A stretch of DNA of 64,000 bases from JACCTU01 sp963737405 (GTDB taxonomy: Bacteria; Actinomycetota; Thermoleophilia; Gaiellales; Gaiellaceae), in contig CAVTSL010000006.1 in the NCBI GenBank assembly GCA_963737405.1, positions 62,001 to 126,000 on the forward strand, in the 5' to 3' direction. Shown piece by piece: positions 54,299 to 63,142 of this stretch. Every line of letters starts with the position of its first letter. Position 1 is the stretch's first letter. Under the pieces are notes generated by a model. That model searched no databases and had not been told where the DNA came from. It saw only the letters and a list, made by a program, of their open reading frames with translations. The position numbers and the translations under genes are program-made.

Positions 54299-56578
54299 TC
54301 AGCGCTCCGACCGGACCCAGATGCGCGTCCCGTCGGACTCGACCACCACGCGCCCGTCGAGATCGGTTCGGAAGAGACGGAGGCCCGGCTCGCGCTCGAG
54401 GGCGTGCAGGGTCGACGGCGTCGGGTGGCCGTAGTCGTTCCCGAGGCCGACCGAGATGACCGCGACCTCGGGACGCGTGAGCTCGAGGAGCTCGCGGAGG
54501 CCGTCGTCGGCGGAGCCGTGGTGCGCGACCTTCATCACCTCGACGGGCGGCGGGTTGAGCGGCAGGGTGACGTCGGACTCGGCGTCGGCGGTCAGGAGGA
54601 CGTCGACCCGGCCGTACGTGACGACGAGGACGATCGCTCGCTGGTTCGGGTCCTCGCCGGGGAAGCCCGGACCGTCCGGCCAGAGGATCGCGACACGGAG
54701 CGGCCCGAGGCGAAACGCGCGCCCCGCGCGTGCCGCGACGACGCGGACGCCCTCGCGGCGTGCCTCCGCCATCGCCGCACGCTCTTCCGGACCGCTCGTC
54801 GGGAGGCGCGGGTCGAGCACGAAGCCGACCCGGAGCTTCCGCAGGACCTCGGCCGCACCGCCGACGTGGTCCCGCTGGGGGTGCGTCAGGACGAGCGCGG
54901 TGAGGGTCTGCACCCCCATGCGGCGAAGCTGGTCGGCGACGCGGGCCTCGGGCGGGCCCTGGTCGACGAGCAGGCGCACACCCGGCGCCTCGACGAGCGT
55001 GCCGTCGCCCTGGCCGACGTCGAGGAACGTCACGCGAAGCCCATTGGGCGGCGGTGGCGGCTCGACGGCCTTTCGAGACGACCACGCGACGAGCGCGACC
55101 GCCGCGATGCCGAGCAGCACGAGTGCGCGCAGCGGGCGCGGTGCAGGCAGCCGGCGGACGATCCACGCGAACCCGACCGCCGCGACGAGCGCGAGCAGCA
55201 CCCGTCCCGACGTCAGCCGCGCGAACGGGAGCCGCGCGACGACTCGGGCGCACCACACGAGGTACGCGGCGAGCCAGCCGTCGATCCACGCAAGCGCGAA
55301 CGCGGCCGACGGCGCGATCGGGGCGAGCAGGCCCGCGACGAGCGCCAGGCCGAGCAGGAAGCCGACGATCGGCGCCGCGAGCGCGTTCGCGAGCACCGAG
55401 TAGAGCGGCACCGCTCCGAAGTGCAGCCAGAGGATCGGTGCGGTCGCGACGCCGCACGCGGTCGAGATCGCGACGACGAGCGCGAGCCACCGCGGCACCG
55501 GATACCCCTCGAGCCGACGACCGAGCCAGGGCGCGCCGGCGAAGATGGCCGCCACCGCCGCGAACGACAACTGGAAGCCGGGCTCGAGCAGCGAGTACGG
55601 GCTCCACGCGAGGAGCACGACCGCGCCGGCGACGAGCAGCCACCAGGGGTCGCGTTCGCGAGCCGTGAGCCATGCGATCGACGCCAGCGCCCCGGCCACG
55701 CCGGCCCGGACCACCGAGGGCTGCCATCCGACGGCGAGGACGTAGCCGCCGATCGCCGCCAGGATCGTCAGCTCGATCGCGAGCCGCGGCAGGCGAACGA
55801 GCCAGCCGAACAGGAAGACCCCGCCCGCGAGCAGGGCGACGTTCTGGCCGGAGACGGCCAGGAGGTGATAGAGGCCGGACGTCCGGAATGCGTCGCGGAG
55901 CCCCTCGCTCAGCCCTTCGTCCTCGCCCAGCACGACGCCCGCGAGCACCGCTCGACGCTCGCCGGTCAGCCCGTCGAGGCCGCGCACGAGCGCGCGCCGC
56001 AGGCGGTCGGCGACGCCGCCCACGCCACCGCGGGCGCCGACGATCCGCCACCCGCGGGCGCGCAGGATCACGTGCACCCCGCGACGCCGCAGGAACGCGC
56101 GCTCGTCGAAGTCCTCGTCGTGCTCGGGCTCGACGACCTCGGCGAAGAGCGACAGGACGGCACCCTGCGGCGGCGCGCGTGCGGGTGGAAGCTCGAGCTG
56201 CACCGCTTCGGAGACGTCGCGGCCGCGGAAGCGCAGCACCCGGGCTGCGACGCGCACCTCGTACGGCGAGCGCCGCGCCGGAGCGGTGACCACGGCGAGC
56301 GCGTCACCGTAGGCGCCGACCTCCGGCGCCAGGACGCTGTGGTCGATCGCGTCGAGCCGCGCGCTGCCCCACCACCAACCGCTCAGCGCGAGCGCCGCCG
56401 CGAGGAGCGCGAGCCGGGCCGGCTCGCGCACGACGAGCGCCGTCGACCCTGCCGCCGCGACCGCCGCGACGACCACGAGCGGCGTGCCCACGCGCACCCC
56501 CGTCGCCGCCGCGAGACCAGCGGCACACGACACGCCGAGCACGTGCGCCCGGCGACGCTCGAGGAGGTCTCGGATCAC
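54299..56578 (-). CDS. comEC: DNA internalisation protein ComEC/Rec2
   Basis: 759 aa. N-terminal helices and a DUF4131-type OB domain (GAVLSLFAEVVEPEHDEDFDER), the competence membrane core (FRTSGLYHLLAVSGQNVALLAGG) and a C-terminal metallo-beta-lactamase domain with LDVGQGDGTLVEA, LVLTHPQRDHVGGA and VMKVAHHGSADDG; the zinc-binding HxxxDH here reads HPQRDH. All parts of a DNA-uptake channel with nuclease domain are present. Overlaps comEA by 4 bases. Confidence 0.93.
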   Translation of the reverse strand: MIRDLLERRRAHVLGVSCAAGLAAATGVRVGTPLVVVAAVAAAGSTALVVREPARLALLAAALALSGWWWGSARLDAIDHSVLAPEVGAYGDALAVVTAPARRSPYEVRVAARVLRFRGRDVSEAVQLELPPARAPPQGAVLSLFAEVVEPEHDEDFDERAFLRRRGVHVILRARGWRIVGARGGVGGVADRLRRALVRGLDGLTGERRAVLAGVVLGEDEGLSEGLRDAFRTSGLYHLLAVSGQNVALLAGGVFLFGWLVRLPRLAIELTILAAIGGYVLAVGWQPSVVRAGVAGALASIAWLTARERDPWWLLVAGAVVLLAWSPYSLLEPGFQLSFAAVAAIFAGAPWLGRRLEGYPVPRWLALVVAISTACGVATAPILWLHFGAVPLYSVLANALAAPIVGFLLGLALVAGLLAPIAPSAAFALAWIDGWLAAYLVWCARVVARLPFARLTSGRVLLALVAAVGFAWIVRRLPAPRPLRALVLLGIAAVALVAWSSRKAVEPPPPPNGLRVTFLDVGQGDGTLVEAPGVRLLVDQGPPEARVADQLRRMGVQTLTALVLTHPQRDHVGGAAEVLRKLRVGFVLDPRLPTSGPEERAAMAEARREGVRVVAARAGRAFRLGPLRVAILWPDGPGFPGEDPNQRAIVLVVTYGRVDVLLTADAESDVTLPLNPPPVEVMKVAHHGSADDGLRELLELTRPEVAVISVGLGNDYGHPTPSTLHALEREPGLRLFRTDLDGRVVVESDGTRIWVRSER

Positions 56579-57171
56579 GGCGCGACCAGCTCCGACAGCT
56601 GCGCGAGGCGCGCGGGGCCGATCCCGGGGATCGCGTCGAGCTCGCGGACGGACGAGAACGCGCCGTGCTTCTCGCGGTAGTCGACGATCTTCTGCGCGGT
56701 GACAGGGCCGACTCCGGGGAGCTCGTCGAGCTGCTCGATCGTCGCGCTGTTCAGGTGCACCGGTCCCTGCGCGGCCTGTTCGCCGCCGCCGTCACCCGAG
56801 CCGTCCGCGGCGACCGGCGGCGCGCGCGCCGGCACGACGATCTGCTGTCCGTCGGCGACCGGCGCCGCGAGGTTGATCAGCGCGAGGTCGGCGTTGCCCG
56901 TAGCACCGCCGGCGAGCTCCACCGCGTCGGCCACGCGCTTCCCTCGTCCGAGCCGGTACAGCCCCGGCGTCCGCACCGCGCCGACGACGTGGACGACAAC
57001 CGGCGGTGCCGCCTCGGCACGCAGCGGCTGTGCGACGACGTCGGCGGCGGCGTCGCGACCCGATGAGGCCGCCCCCGCGCCGAGCACGTACCGCCCCGCG
57101 AGCACGAGCACGAGGAGCAGCACGCCCGCGGCCGCGAGCGCACGACCGCGCGAAACCTCGATCTCCGGCAT
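56575..57171 (-). CDS. comEA: Competence protein ComEA
   Basis: 198 aa. N-terminal membrane helix (ALAAAGVLLLVLVLAGRYVLG), an SLBB domain (VHVVGAVRTPGLYRLGRGKRV) and two helix-hairpin-helix motifs (ATIEQLDELPGVGPVTAQKIV, ELDAIPGIGPARL). Binds incoming DNA and passes it to ComEC. An 8-bp inverted repeat covers its start codon. Confidence 0.93.
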   Translation of the reverse strand: MPEIEVSRGRALAAAGVLLLVLVLAGRYVLGAGAASSGRDAAADVVAQPLRAEAAPPVVVHVVGAVRTPGLYRLGRGKRVADAVELAGGATGNADLALINLAAPVADGQQIVVPARAPPVAADGSGDGGGEQAAQGPVHLNSATIEQLDELPGVGPVTAQKIVDYREKHGAFSSVRELDAIPGIGPARLAQLSELVAP

Positions 57172-57190
57172 GTCGCCAAGACTGGCGACA
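57171..57190 (-). promoter_or_regulatory. Inverted repeat at the comEA start
   Basis: TGTCGCCA, four-base loop AGAC, TGGCGACA: perfect 8-bp arms that begin at the first base of the comEA ATG. A second imperfectly separated pair CGTCAC/GTGACG lies at 57195-57212. Possible operator or translation-control hairpin for competence genes. Confidence 0.45.
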
Positions 57191-57217
57191 GAACCGTCAC
57201 GTGTGTGTGACGACTCC

Positions 57218-57234
57218 GTGCCGAGTGTGTGTCA
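57218..57234 (+). repeat. GTGCCG box pair, degenerate copy D
   Basis: GTGCCG at 57218 and GTGTCA 11 bp later at 57229, preceded by AACCGTCACG, the same string that precedes copy C on its own strand. No CCCCACCC hairpin is present. Overlaps the leuS stop. Confidence 0.4.
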
Positions 57235-59670
57235 GTTCGTCCCGTTCGCTCCGACGACGAGGTTCACGAGCTTGCGCGGCACGACGATCGTCTGCCGCAC
57301 CTCCGCGCCGTCGAGGAACGAGCGCACGCGCTCCGACGATCTCGCCGCAGCGATCAGGTCCTCCTCGGAAGCGTCCGCGGAGACCTGGAGGCGGTCGCGC
57401 ACCTTGCCGTTGATCTGGATCACGAGCTCGAACGTGTCGCGCTCCAGCATCGCCTGGTCCGCAACCGGCCACGGCTGCTCCCACAGCCGTTCGTGCCCGA
57501 GCCGCTGCCACAGCTCTTCGGCCAGGTGCGGGGCGTACGGCTGGATCAGCGAGACCGCGGTCTCGGCCGCGAAGCGCGAGTCGGCGCCGCGCGTGTCGCG
57601 CGACAGCTCGTTCGTCAGCTCCATCACCGCCGAGATCGCCGTGTTGAAGGCGAACCGCCGCCCGATGTCGTCGGTGACCTTCGCGATCGTCGCGTGCGCC
57701 TTCCGCGCCAGCGGGCCGCCGGCCTGCTCCCCGCGCGGCGCCTCCGACGCGACCTCGTTCACGATCCGCCAAAGCCGCCGGACGAAGCGCGCCATCCCCT
57801 CGACGCCCTCCTCGGTCCACTCCATGTCCTGGTCGGCGGGGCCGATGAACAGGATGTTCAGGCGGACCGGGTCGGCGCCGTACTCGGCGACGAAGTCGTC
57901 GGGGCCGACGACGTTCCCCGCGCGCTTCGACATCTTCGTCTTGCCGAACGTCACCCAGCCGTTCGAGTAGAACGCCGCGAACGGCTCGCGGAAGCCGAGC
58001 ATGTCCAGGTCGTTCAGGACCTTGACGAAGTAGCGCGCGTAGATCATGTGCATCGTCGCGTGGTCGACGCCGCCGATGTAGAGGTCGACCGGGTTCCAGT
58101 AGTCGACGACGGTGCGGTCCCACGGCGCCTGCTCGTCGTGCGGGTCGCAGTAGCGCAGGAAGTACCAGGCCGAATCGACGAACGTGTCCATCGTCTCCGT
58201 CTCGCGCTTCGCGGGACCGCCGCACCGCGGGCACGCCACGTTGACCCAGTCCTCCGCCTGCGCCAGCGGCGGCTTGCCGGACGGCTTGTAGTCCTCCACG
58301 TCGGGCAGCACGACCGGCAGCTCGTCGTCGGGCACCGCGACGATCCCGTCGTTCTCGCAGTAGACGACCGGGATCGGGCAGCCCCAGTAGCGCTGGCGCG
58401 ACCAACCCCAGTCGCGCAGCCGGAAGTTGACCGCGAAGCGCCCGCGGCCGTCCGCCGCCAGCCGATCCACGATGCGCCGCCCGCCGTCCGGCGCCGGCAG
58501 CCCGTCGAACTCGCCCGAGTTGACGAGCACGTCGTCCTCGGACGACGAGACGTACGGCAGCTCCTCGACGTCGGCGTCGCGCGGCTCGATCACGCCGCGC
58601 ACGTCGAGACCGAACGTCTGCGCGAACGCGAAGTCCCGCTCGTCGTGCGCCGGGACCGCCATGATCGCGCCGGTCCCGTAGTCGGTCAGCACGTAGTCGG
58701 CGACGTAGACGGGCAGCCGTTCGCCGTTGACGGGGTTCACGGCGTGGAACCCGGTGAACACGCCGGTCTTCTCCTCCGCAGCCGCGCGCTCCTCGGTCTT
58801 CTTCGCACCCGCGCGCCGGACGTACTCGCGGATCTCCTCGCCGTTCTCCGCCCGCTCGGCCAGCTGCTCCACGAGCTCGTGCTCGGGCGCCAGCACGAAG
58901 AACGTCGCGCCGAACAGCGTGTCGGGACGCGTCGTGAAGACGGGCACGTCGACTTCCAGCTCCTCGAGACGGAAGACGATCTCGGCACCGTCCGAGCGGC
59001 CGATCCAGTTCCGCTGCCGTGCCTTGATCGACTCCGGCCAGTCGACCGTGTCGAGGTCGTCGAGCAGCGCCTGCGCGTAGTCGGTGATCCGGAAGAACCA
59101 CTGCTCCATCAGCCGCGACTCGACCAGCGTGCCGCAGCGCTCGCAGCGGCCGTCCGCCGTGACCTGCTCGTTGGCGAGCACCGTCTGGTCGTGCGGGCAC
59201 CACTTGACCGGCGCCGCCTTGCGGTACGCGAGCCCGCGCTCGAAGAAGCGCAGGAAGAGCCACTGCTGCCAGCGGTAGTACCGGGGATCGTGGGTCGAGA
59301 GCTCGCGCGACCAGTCGATCGCCCAGCCGATCCGCTTCATCGAGCGCTTGATGTTCTCGATGTTCCGCTCGACGGTCTCGCGCGGGTGGCGCCCTTCGCG
59401 AATCGCGGCGTTCTCGGCGGGCAGGCCGAACGAGTCGAACCCCATCGGGTGCATGACATGCGCGCCGTTCCGTCGCCGGAAGTGCGTGACGATGTCCCCG
59501 ATCGTGTAGACGAGCATGTGGCCCATGTGCAGCGAGCCGGACGGGTACGGCAGCTGCTCGAGCACGTACGACTTCGGTTGCACGGGCTCGTTCGAGACCT
59601 CGAAGGCGTGCTCGGCCTCCCAGACCTCCTGCCACTTGGCCTCGATCGCGTGTGGGTCGTATCGGTCCAT
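57232..59670 (-). CDS. leuS: Leucyl-tRNA synthetase
   Basis: 812 aa. Class I motifs HMGH in SGSLHMGHM and KMSKR in FGKTKMSKRAGN; CP1 editing domain with TTRPDTLFGATFFVLAPEH and DYGTGAIMAVPAHDERD; zinc region CPRCGGPAKR. Start ATG 59670 begins MDRYDPHAIEAKWQEVW. A GTG 19 codons upstream is in frame but runs through the terminator stem and is rejected. Controlled by a leader peptide and terminator (59682-59767). Confidence 0.96.
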   Translation of the reverse strand: MDRYDPHAIEAKWQEVWEAEHAFEVSNEPVQPKSYVLEQLPYPSGSLHMGHMLVYTIGDIVTHFRRRNGAHVMHPMGFDSFGLPAENAAIREGRHPRETVERNIENIKRSMKRIGWAIDWSRELSTHDPRYYRWQQWLFLRFFERGLAYRKAAPVKWCPHDQTVLANEQVTADGRCERCGTLVESRLMEQWFFRITDYAQALLDDLDTVDWPESIKARQRNWIGRSDGAEIVFRLEELEVDVPVFTTRPDTLFGATFFVLAPEHELVEQLAERAENGEEIREYVRRAGAKKTEERAAAEEKTGVFTGFHAVNPVNGERLPVYVADYVLTDYGTGAIMAVPAHDERDFAFAQTFGLDVRGVIEPRDADVEELPYVSSSEDDVLVNSGEFDGLPAPDGGRRIVDRLAADGRGRFAVNFRLRDWGWSRQRYWGCPIPVVYCENDGIVAVPDDELPVVLPDVEDYKPSGKPPLAQAEDWVNVACPRCGGPAKRETETMDTFVDSAWYFLRYCDPHDEQAPWDRTVVDYWNPVDLYIGGVDHATMHMIYARYFVKVLNDLDMLGFREPFAAFYSNGWVTFGKTKMSKRAGNVVGPDDFVAEYGADPVRLNILFIGPADQDMEWTEEGVEGMARFVRRLWRIVNEVASEAPRGEQAGGPLARKAHATIAKVTDDIGRRFAFNTAISAVMELTNELSRDTRGADSRFAAETAVSLIQPYAPHLAEELWQRLGHERLWEQPWPVADQAMLERDTFELVIQINGKVRDRLQVSADASEEDLIAAARSSERVRSFLDGAEVRQTIVVPRKLVNLVVGANGTN

Positions 59671-59681
59671 GTCCAGAGACG

Positions 59682-59704
59682 AAAACGGCCTCTCGCGAGG
59701 CCGT
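59682..59704 (-). terminator. leuS leader terminator (attenuator)
   Basis: On the minus strand ACGGCCTC, tetraloop GCGA, GAGGCCGT, followed by a T-rich run TTTTCGTCT; it ends 11 bases before the leuS ATG. Upstream a second hairpin, GGGAG ... CTCCC (59739-59706), with an inner CGCGG/CCGCG stem, starts 4 bases after the leader-peptide stop. The alternating hairpins and leader ORF form a classical attenuator; I could not define the antiterminator pairing by eye. Confidence 0.75.
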
Positions 59705-59743
59705 CGGGAGTTGCCGCGGCGTCGCACCGCGTGGCTCCCTTCG

Positions 59744-59767
59744 CTAGAGAAGCAGCTCCCTTCTCAT
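59744..59767 (-). CDS. leuS leader peptide MRRELLL
   Basis: Eight codons: ATG AGA AGG GAG CTG CTT CTC TAG, that is Met-Arg-Arg-Glu-Leu-Leu-Leu. Three successive leucine codons, using three different synonymous codons, immediately precede the stop. It lies between a TACATT -10-like hexamer (10 bases before the ATG) and the terminator hairpins. No ribosome binding site is visible, as expected for a nearly leaderless start. Stalling when charged tRNA-Leu is scarce would favour leuS read-through. Confidence 0.75.
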   Translation of the reverse strand: MRRELLL

Positions 59768-59796
59768 CTTGTTTGTGAATGTAGCAAGGCGACAGA

Positions 59797-60192
59797 ATGG
59801 CCGCCATGAGCGGATACACGATCGTCAACGTGAAAGAGGTCGAGGATCAGGCGCCGAAGTTCGGCCTCTCGCCCGACCTCGAGGCCCGCTTCGCACGCGT
59901 CGCCCTCGATGCGGAGCTGATCGGGATCACCTACCAGCGGCTCGCCCCGAACTTCCGCGTTCCGTGGGGGCACACGCACAAGACCCAGGAGGAGATGTAC
60001 CTCGTCGTGAACGGCAGCCTCAGGTTCAAGGTGGGCGACGAGATCCACGAGCTCGGGCCCTGGGACGTGATCCGCGTGCACAAGGACACGATGCGCGGCA
60101 TGGAGGCAGGCCCCGAAGGCGCAGAGTTCATCGCGATCGGCGCACCGGGCGGGCCCGGTGACGCGGTGAACGAAGAGAACTGGTGGACCTAG
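59797..60192 (+). CDS. Cupin domain protein
   Basis: 131 aa; ATG 59797, with ATG 59806 (MSGYTIV) as an alternative. Single conserved barrel: VPWGHTHKTQEEMYLVVNGS carries the metal-binding His-x-His and Glu, and GPWDVIRVHKDTMRGMEAG the second motif, though the final His is replaced by Arg. Substrate unknown. Divergent from leuS, and its stop overlaps the next gene's stop. Confidence 0.85.
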   Translation: MAAMSGYTIVNVKEVEDQAPKFGLSPDLEARFARVALDAELIGITYQRLAPNFRVPWGHTHKTQEEMYLVVNGSLRFKVGDEIHELGPWDVIRVHKDTMRGMEAGPEGAEFIAIGAPGGPGDAVNEENWWT

Positions 60193-61025
60193 CGTCCTAG
60201 CCGGGTGAGGAGACGCTCGGTGTGCGTCTCCCGCTCCGGATCGAAGTGCCCCGTGACCGCGCGCCCGTACGGCGCGCGGACGCGGCGCGCGTAGTCGGCG
60301 AACCCCTCGCTCCGGAGCGGCTCCCAGTCCTCGGCGTACGGCACCACGAGGTGCTCGCGGCCGACGTTCCGCGCCGAGGTGAGGAAGGCGAGCCCGACGC
60401 CGCTCGAGACCTCGAGCAGCGTCCGGTCCTCCCTTCGCGCCTCGCGCTGGAGCGCCCCGTAGAGCGCGGCCAGCTGCTGCTGGCTCGGCAGCGAGTCGGC
60501 CTCCGCGCGGAGCTCGGCGACCGAGCGCCGGAGCTCCGCGAGCTCGAGCGGCGGGAGGTCGACGAGGAGCGCGGTCCGCCCCGCTCCGCGCTCGAGCACG
60601 CCGAGCAGCTCGTCGAGCGAGCCGACCTCGGCGTCGGCGGCCAGCACGCCGGCCGACTTCAGCTCCGAGACGAGCGAGCCGAGGTAGACGCGCGAGCCGC
60701 GCGCGATGTCGCTCGCCGCCGCGAGCAGCCAGAGCGGCGAGAACCCGAACGCGAGGATCGAGCCGAGCTCGACCACGTTGCCGGCGCCCTTCCGGACGGC
60801 GATCTGCTTCGCCGGCGTCTCCTCGACGGTCGGGGCTCCCTCCACGCGGCCGACGAGCTCGATCGCCACCCGGAGGAGGTTCTTGGCGGTCACCTCGTAG
60901 AGACGAGAGCGACGGACGAGGCGGGGCAGGACGAGCTCCCCCGTCTCGTGGAGCGCGCCGCCGAGCACGGCGACGAGTGCCCGGAAGAGCCGCTCGGGGA
61001 GGGAGAGGACGAAGCGCTTGCTCAA
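60189..61025 (-). CDS. Uncharacterised membrane-associated helical protein
   Basis: 278 aa from TTG 61025. Mostly alpha-helical: LFRALVAVLGGALHETGEL, NVVELGSILAFGFSPLWLLAAASDI as a possible membrane-touching stretch, a long charged helix (ELAELRRSVAELRAEADSLPSQQQ) and a tail with YARRVRAPYGRAVTGHFDPE. I recognise no family. Divergent start lies only 19 bp from that of lysA, with a shared -10 between them. Confidence 0.65.
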   Translation of the reverse strand: MSKRFVLSLPERLFRALVAVLGGALHETGELVLPRLVRRSRLYEVTAKNLLRVAIELVGRVEGAPTVEETPAKQIAVRKGAGNVVELGSILAFGFSPLWLLAAASDIARGSRVYLGSLVSELKSAGVLAADAEVGSLDELLGVLERGAGRTALLVDLPPLELAELRRSVAELRAEADSLPSQQQLAALYGALQREARREDRTLLEVSSGVGLAFLTSARNVGREHLVVPYAEDWEPLRSEGFADYARRVRAPYGRAVTGHFDPERETHTERLLTRLGR

Positions 61026-61031
61026 AGTGGG

Positions 61032-61038
61032 GACAATC
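61032..61038. promoter_or_regulatory. Bidirectional -10 between lysA and an unknown gene
   Basis: GACAATC: plus strand GACAAT ends 7 bases before the lysA ATG; minus strand GATTGT ends 7 bases before the TTG of the opposite gene. Only 19 bp separate the two start codons, too little for two ordinary promoters with leaders, so both genes probably start leaderless from overlapping -10s. Confidence 0.5.
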
Positions 61039-61044
61039 CTGCCG

Positions 61045-62292
61045 ATGCTCGAGCTGTTCCCCGAGACCGCGGTCGTGAAGCAGGGCGAGCTCGAGCTCGC
61101 CGGGATGCGCGCGACCGAGCTCTCACGGACGCACGGAACGCCCCTGCTCGTCCTGTGCGAGGCGACCATTCGCTCGCGTGCGCACGCGTACCGGAGCGCC
61201 GCGCCCGATGCCCTGCTCGCGTACGGCACGAAGGCGTTCCCGAACGTCGCGGTGATGCGCCTGCTCGGCGAGGAGGGGTTCGGCGCAGACGTGTCGACGC
61301 TCGGCGAGCTCCGGTTCGCGGAGCGCGCCGGAGTGCCCGGCGAGGCGCTCGTCGTGCACGGGAACAACAAGGACGACGCCGAGCTCCGCGCGGCGGCGGA
61401 GGCCGGCGCGCTCGTCGTGATCGACGCGCTCGACGAGATCGATCGCGCGCAGGAGGCCGGCGTCTCGCGCACGCTCGTCCGGGTGACCGCCGGGATCGAG
61501 GCGGACACGCACGAGTCGATCCGGACGGGCCAGCGCGGCTCGAAGTTCGGACTGCCGCCCGAGCAGGCGATCGAGGCGATCGAGCGTGCGCGTCCGCTCG
61601 GGCTCCACGTCCACATCGGCTCGCAGCTCACCGACGTCGAAGCCGCGCGCATGACGATCGACCGGCTCGCCGCGTTCGCAGCCGACTGCCGACGCCGGCT
61701 CGGCTGGGTCCCCGAGATCGTCGACCTCGGCGGCGGCCTCGGCGTGCGCACGTCGCTCGACGATCCCTCGCCGCCCGACATCTCGGCGTTCGTCGGCGCG
61801 CTCCTTGCGGAGGTCGAGCGCGCGTGGGCGCTGCACGAGCTCCCGATGCCGCGGCTCGTGCTCGAGCCGGGGCGCTCGATCGTCGGACCCGCCGGCGTGA
61901 CGCTCTACGAGGTCGGTGTCGTCAAGCAGGCGAGCGAGACCGTCCGCTACGTCGCCGTCGACGGCGGGATGTCGGACAACCCGCGCCCGCAGCTGTACGG
62001 CGCGCGGTACACGGCGCTGCTCGCGAACCGCGCGGAGGAGGCGCCCGCGCGCACGTACCGCGTCGCCGGCAAGCACTGCGAGTCGGGTGACGTGCTGATC
62101 GACGCGGTCGACCTCCCGGACCCGCGCCGCGGCGACCTGCTCGCCGTGCCCGCGACGGGCGCGTACACGCTCGCGATGGCGTCGAACTACAACGGCGTGC
62201 CGCGGCCGGCCGCGGTGCTCGTGGCGGACGGCACGGCCCGGCTCGTCCGCCGCCGCGAGACGATCGACGACCTGCTCGGGCTCGAAGCCTGA
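61045..62292 (+). CDS. lysA: Diaminopimelate decarboxylase
   Basis: 415 aa. PLP lysine in LLAYGTKAFPNVAV (family YA-K-AN position), HVHIGSQLTD, GGGLGVR, EPGRSIVGPAGVTLYEVG, CESGDVLI with the partner-site Cys and SNYNGVPRPA at the end. Makes lysine from meso-diaminopimelate. The YGTKAF variant differs from the usual YAxKAN. Convergent with the photoreceptor gene 10 bp away. Confidence 0.92.
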   Translation: MLELFPETAVVKQGELELAGMRATELSRTHGTPLLVLCEATIRSRAHAYRSAAPDALLAYGTKAFPNVAVMRLLGEEGFGADVSTLGELRFAERAGVPGEALVVHGNNKDDAELRAAAEAGALVVIDALDEIDRAQEAGVSRTLVRVTAGIEADTHESIRTGQRGSKFGLPPEQAIEAIERARPLGLHVHIGSQLTDVEAARMTIDRLAAFAADCRRRLGWVPEIVDLGGGLGVRTSLDDPSPPDISAFVGALLAEVERAWALHELPMPRLVLEPGRSIVGPAGVTLYEVGVVKQASETVRYVAVDGGMSDNPRPQLYGARYTALLANRAEEAPARTYRVAGKHCESGDVLIDAVDLPDPRRGDLLAVPATGAYTLAMASNYNGVPRPAAVLVADGTARLVRRRETIDDLLGLEA

Positions 62293-62302
62293 TCGTCTTG
62301 CG

Positions 62303-63135
62303 CTAGAGCGACGCGGCGGCGTCGACCGGATGGTCGAGCAGGAGCTCGGCGTGCACCGTCGCGGCGAGCTCCTCCGTCGCGCCCGGACCGCCGAGAGCCA
62401 ACCGGTGCGCGGACGCGAGCTTCGCGAGCTCCGCAGGATCGAGCCGTTCCGGGAGCGAGGCGCTCACGACGACGAGATCGGGCTCGGTCTGCGCTGCGGC
62501 CCGAGCGAGCGTGCCGACCGGCGTGTCGGCGCCGAGGAACGTGATTCGCCAACCACGGGCGCGCAACGCGAGTCCGAACGCGATCAGCCCCATGTCGTGC
62601 CGCTCGTCCGGCGCGCATGCGAGCAGCGCGCGGCGACCGCCGCCGAGGTCCCAGCCACGCGCGAGCGAGAGCAGCCGACCGCGCACGAGGTTCGTGGCGA
62701 AGTGCTCTCGGGCGATCACGGACTCGTCGTTCTCCCAGCCCGGCCGACCTCGCTCATCACCGGCAGGAGCACCTCGCGGAGCGCGGCCTCGACGCTGAGC
62801 GTCGCGAGCGTCCGATCGAGCGCGGCCTGCGAGGCGACGTCGTCGAGTGCCTCCAGCGCCGCTCCGAGCTCGTCCGCGAGCGCCTCGACCGGAGCGACGT
62901 CCGGCCGCGGCGGCTCGGCGAGCGCGAGCTGCGCGGCCTGCGACGCCGCGACTCCTCGGTCGAGGTGATCGCGCATCGCACGAACGCGCGCAGCGTCCTC
63001 GTCGGTGTAGAGGCGAAACCCGCCCGCGGACCGTTCGGGGCGAAGCAGGTCGTACCGCCGCTCCCACGCTCGAAGCGTGGGCTCGGTCACCCCGGTCCGC
63101 CGGGACAGCTCTCCGATCCGCAGGTAACCGCTCAC
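62303..63135 (-). CDS. CarH-type B12-dependent MerR photoreceptor repressor, one-base frameshift
   Basis: Reconstructed 277 aa. MerR HTH: LRIGELSRRTGVTEPTLRAWERRY, GGFRLYTDEDAARV. The cap helices carry WENDESVIAREH, an exact W-x9-E-H motif at residues 134-145 as in CarH (131-142 in Thermus). The B12 domain has DERHDMG, the E-x-H-x-x-G lower-ligand motif with His180, then FLGADTPVGTL, VVSASL and LALGGPG. The residue after Trp134 is Glu, where Thermus CarH has His132. One base is missing at about 62738-62746; adding it gives VGRAWENDE. GTG 63135 lies 7 bases after TACACT. Confidence 0.85.
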
Positions 63136-63142
63136 GAGCCAC

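Noticed and set aside
57201..57209. GTGTGTGTG microsatellite near comEA
   Set aside because: Only about four units long; it is better explained as the loop and arm of the CGTCAC/GTGACG repeat.
59682..59767. T-box riboswitch before leuS, suggested by a GGTGCGACGCCGCG stretch and terminator
   Set aside because: No UGGN bulge able to pair with the tRNA acceptor end and no specifier stem I is visible; the Leu-rich leader ORF explains the terminator better.
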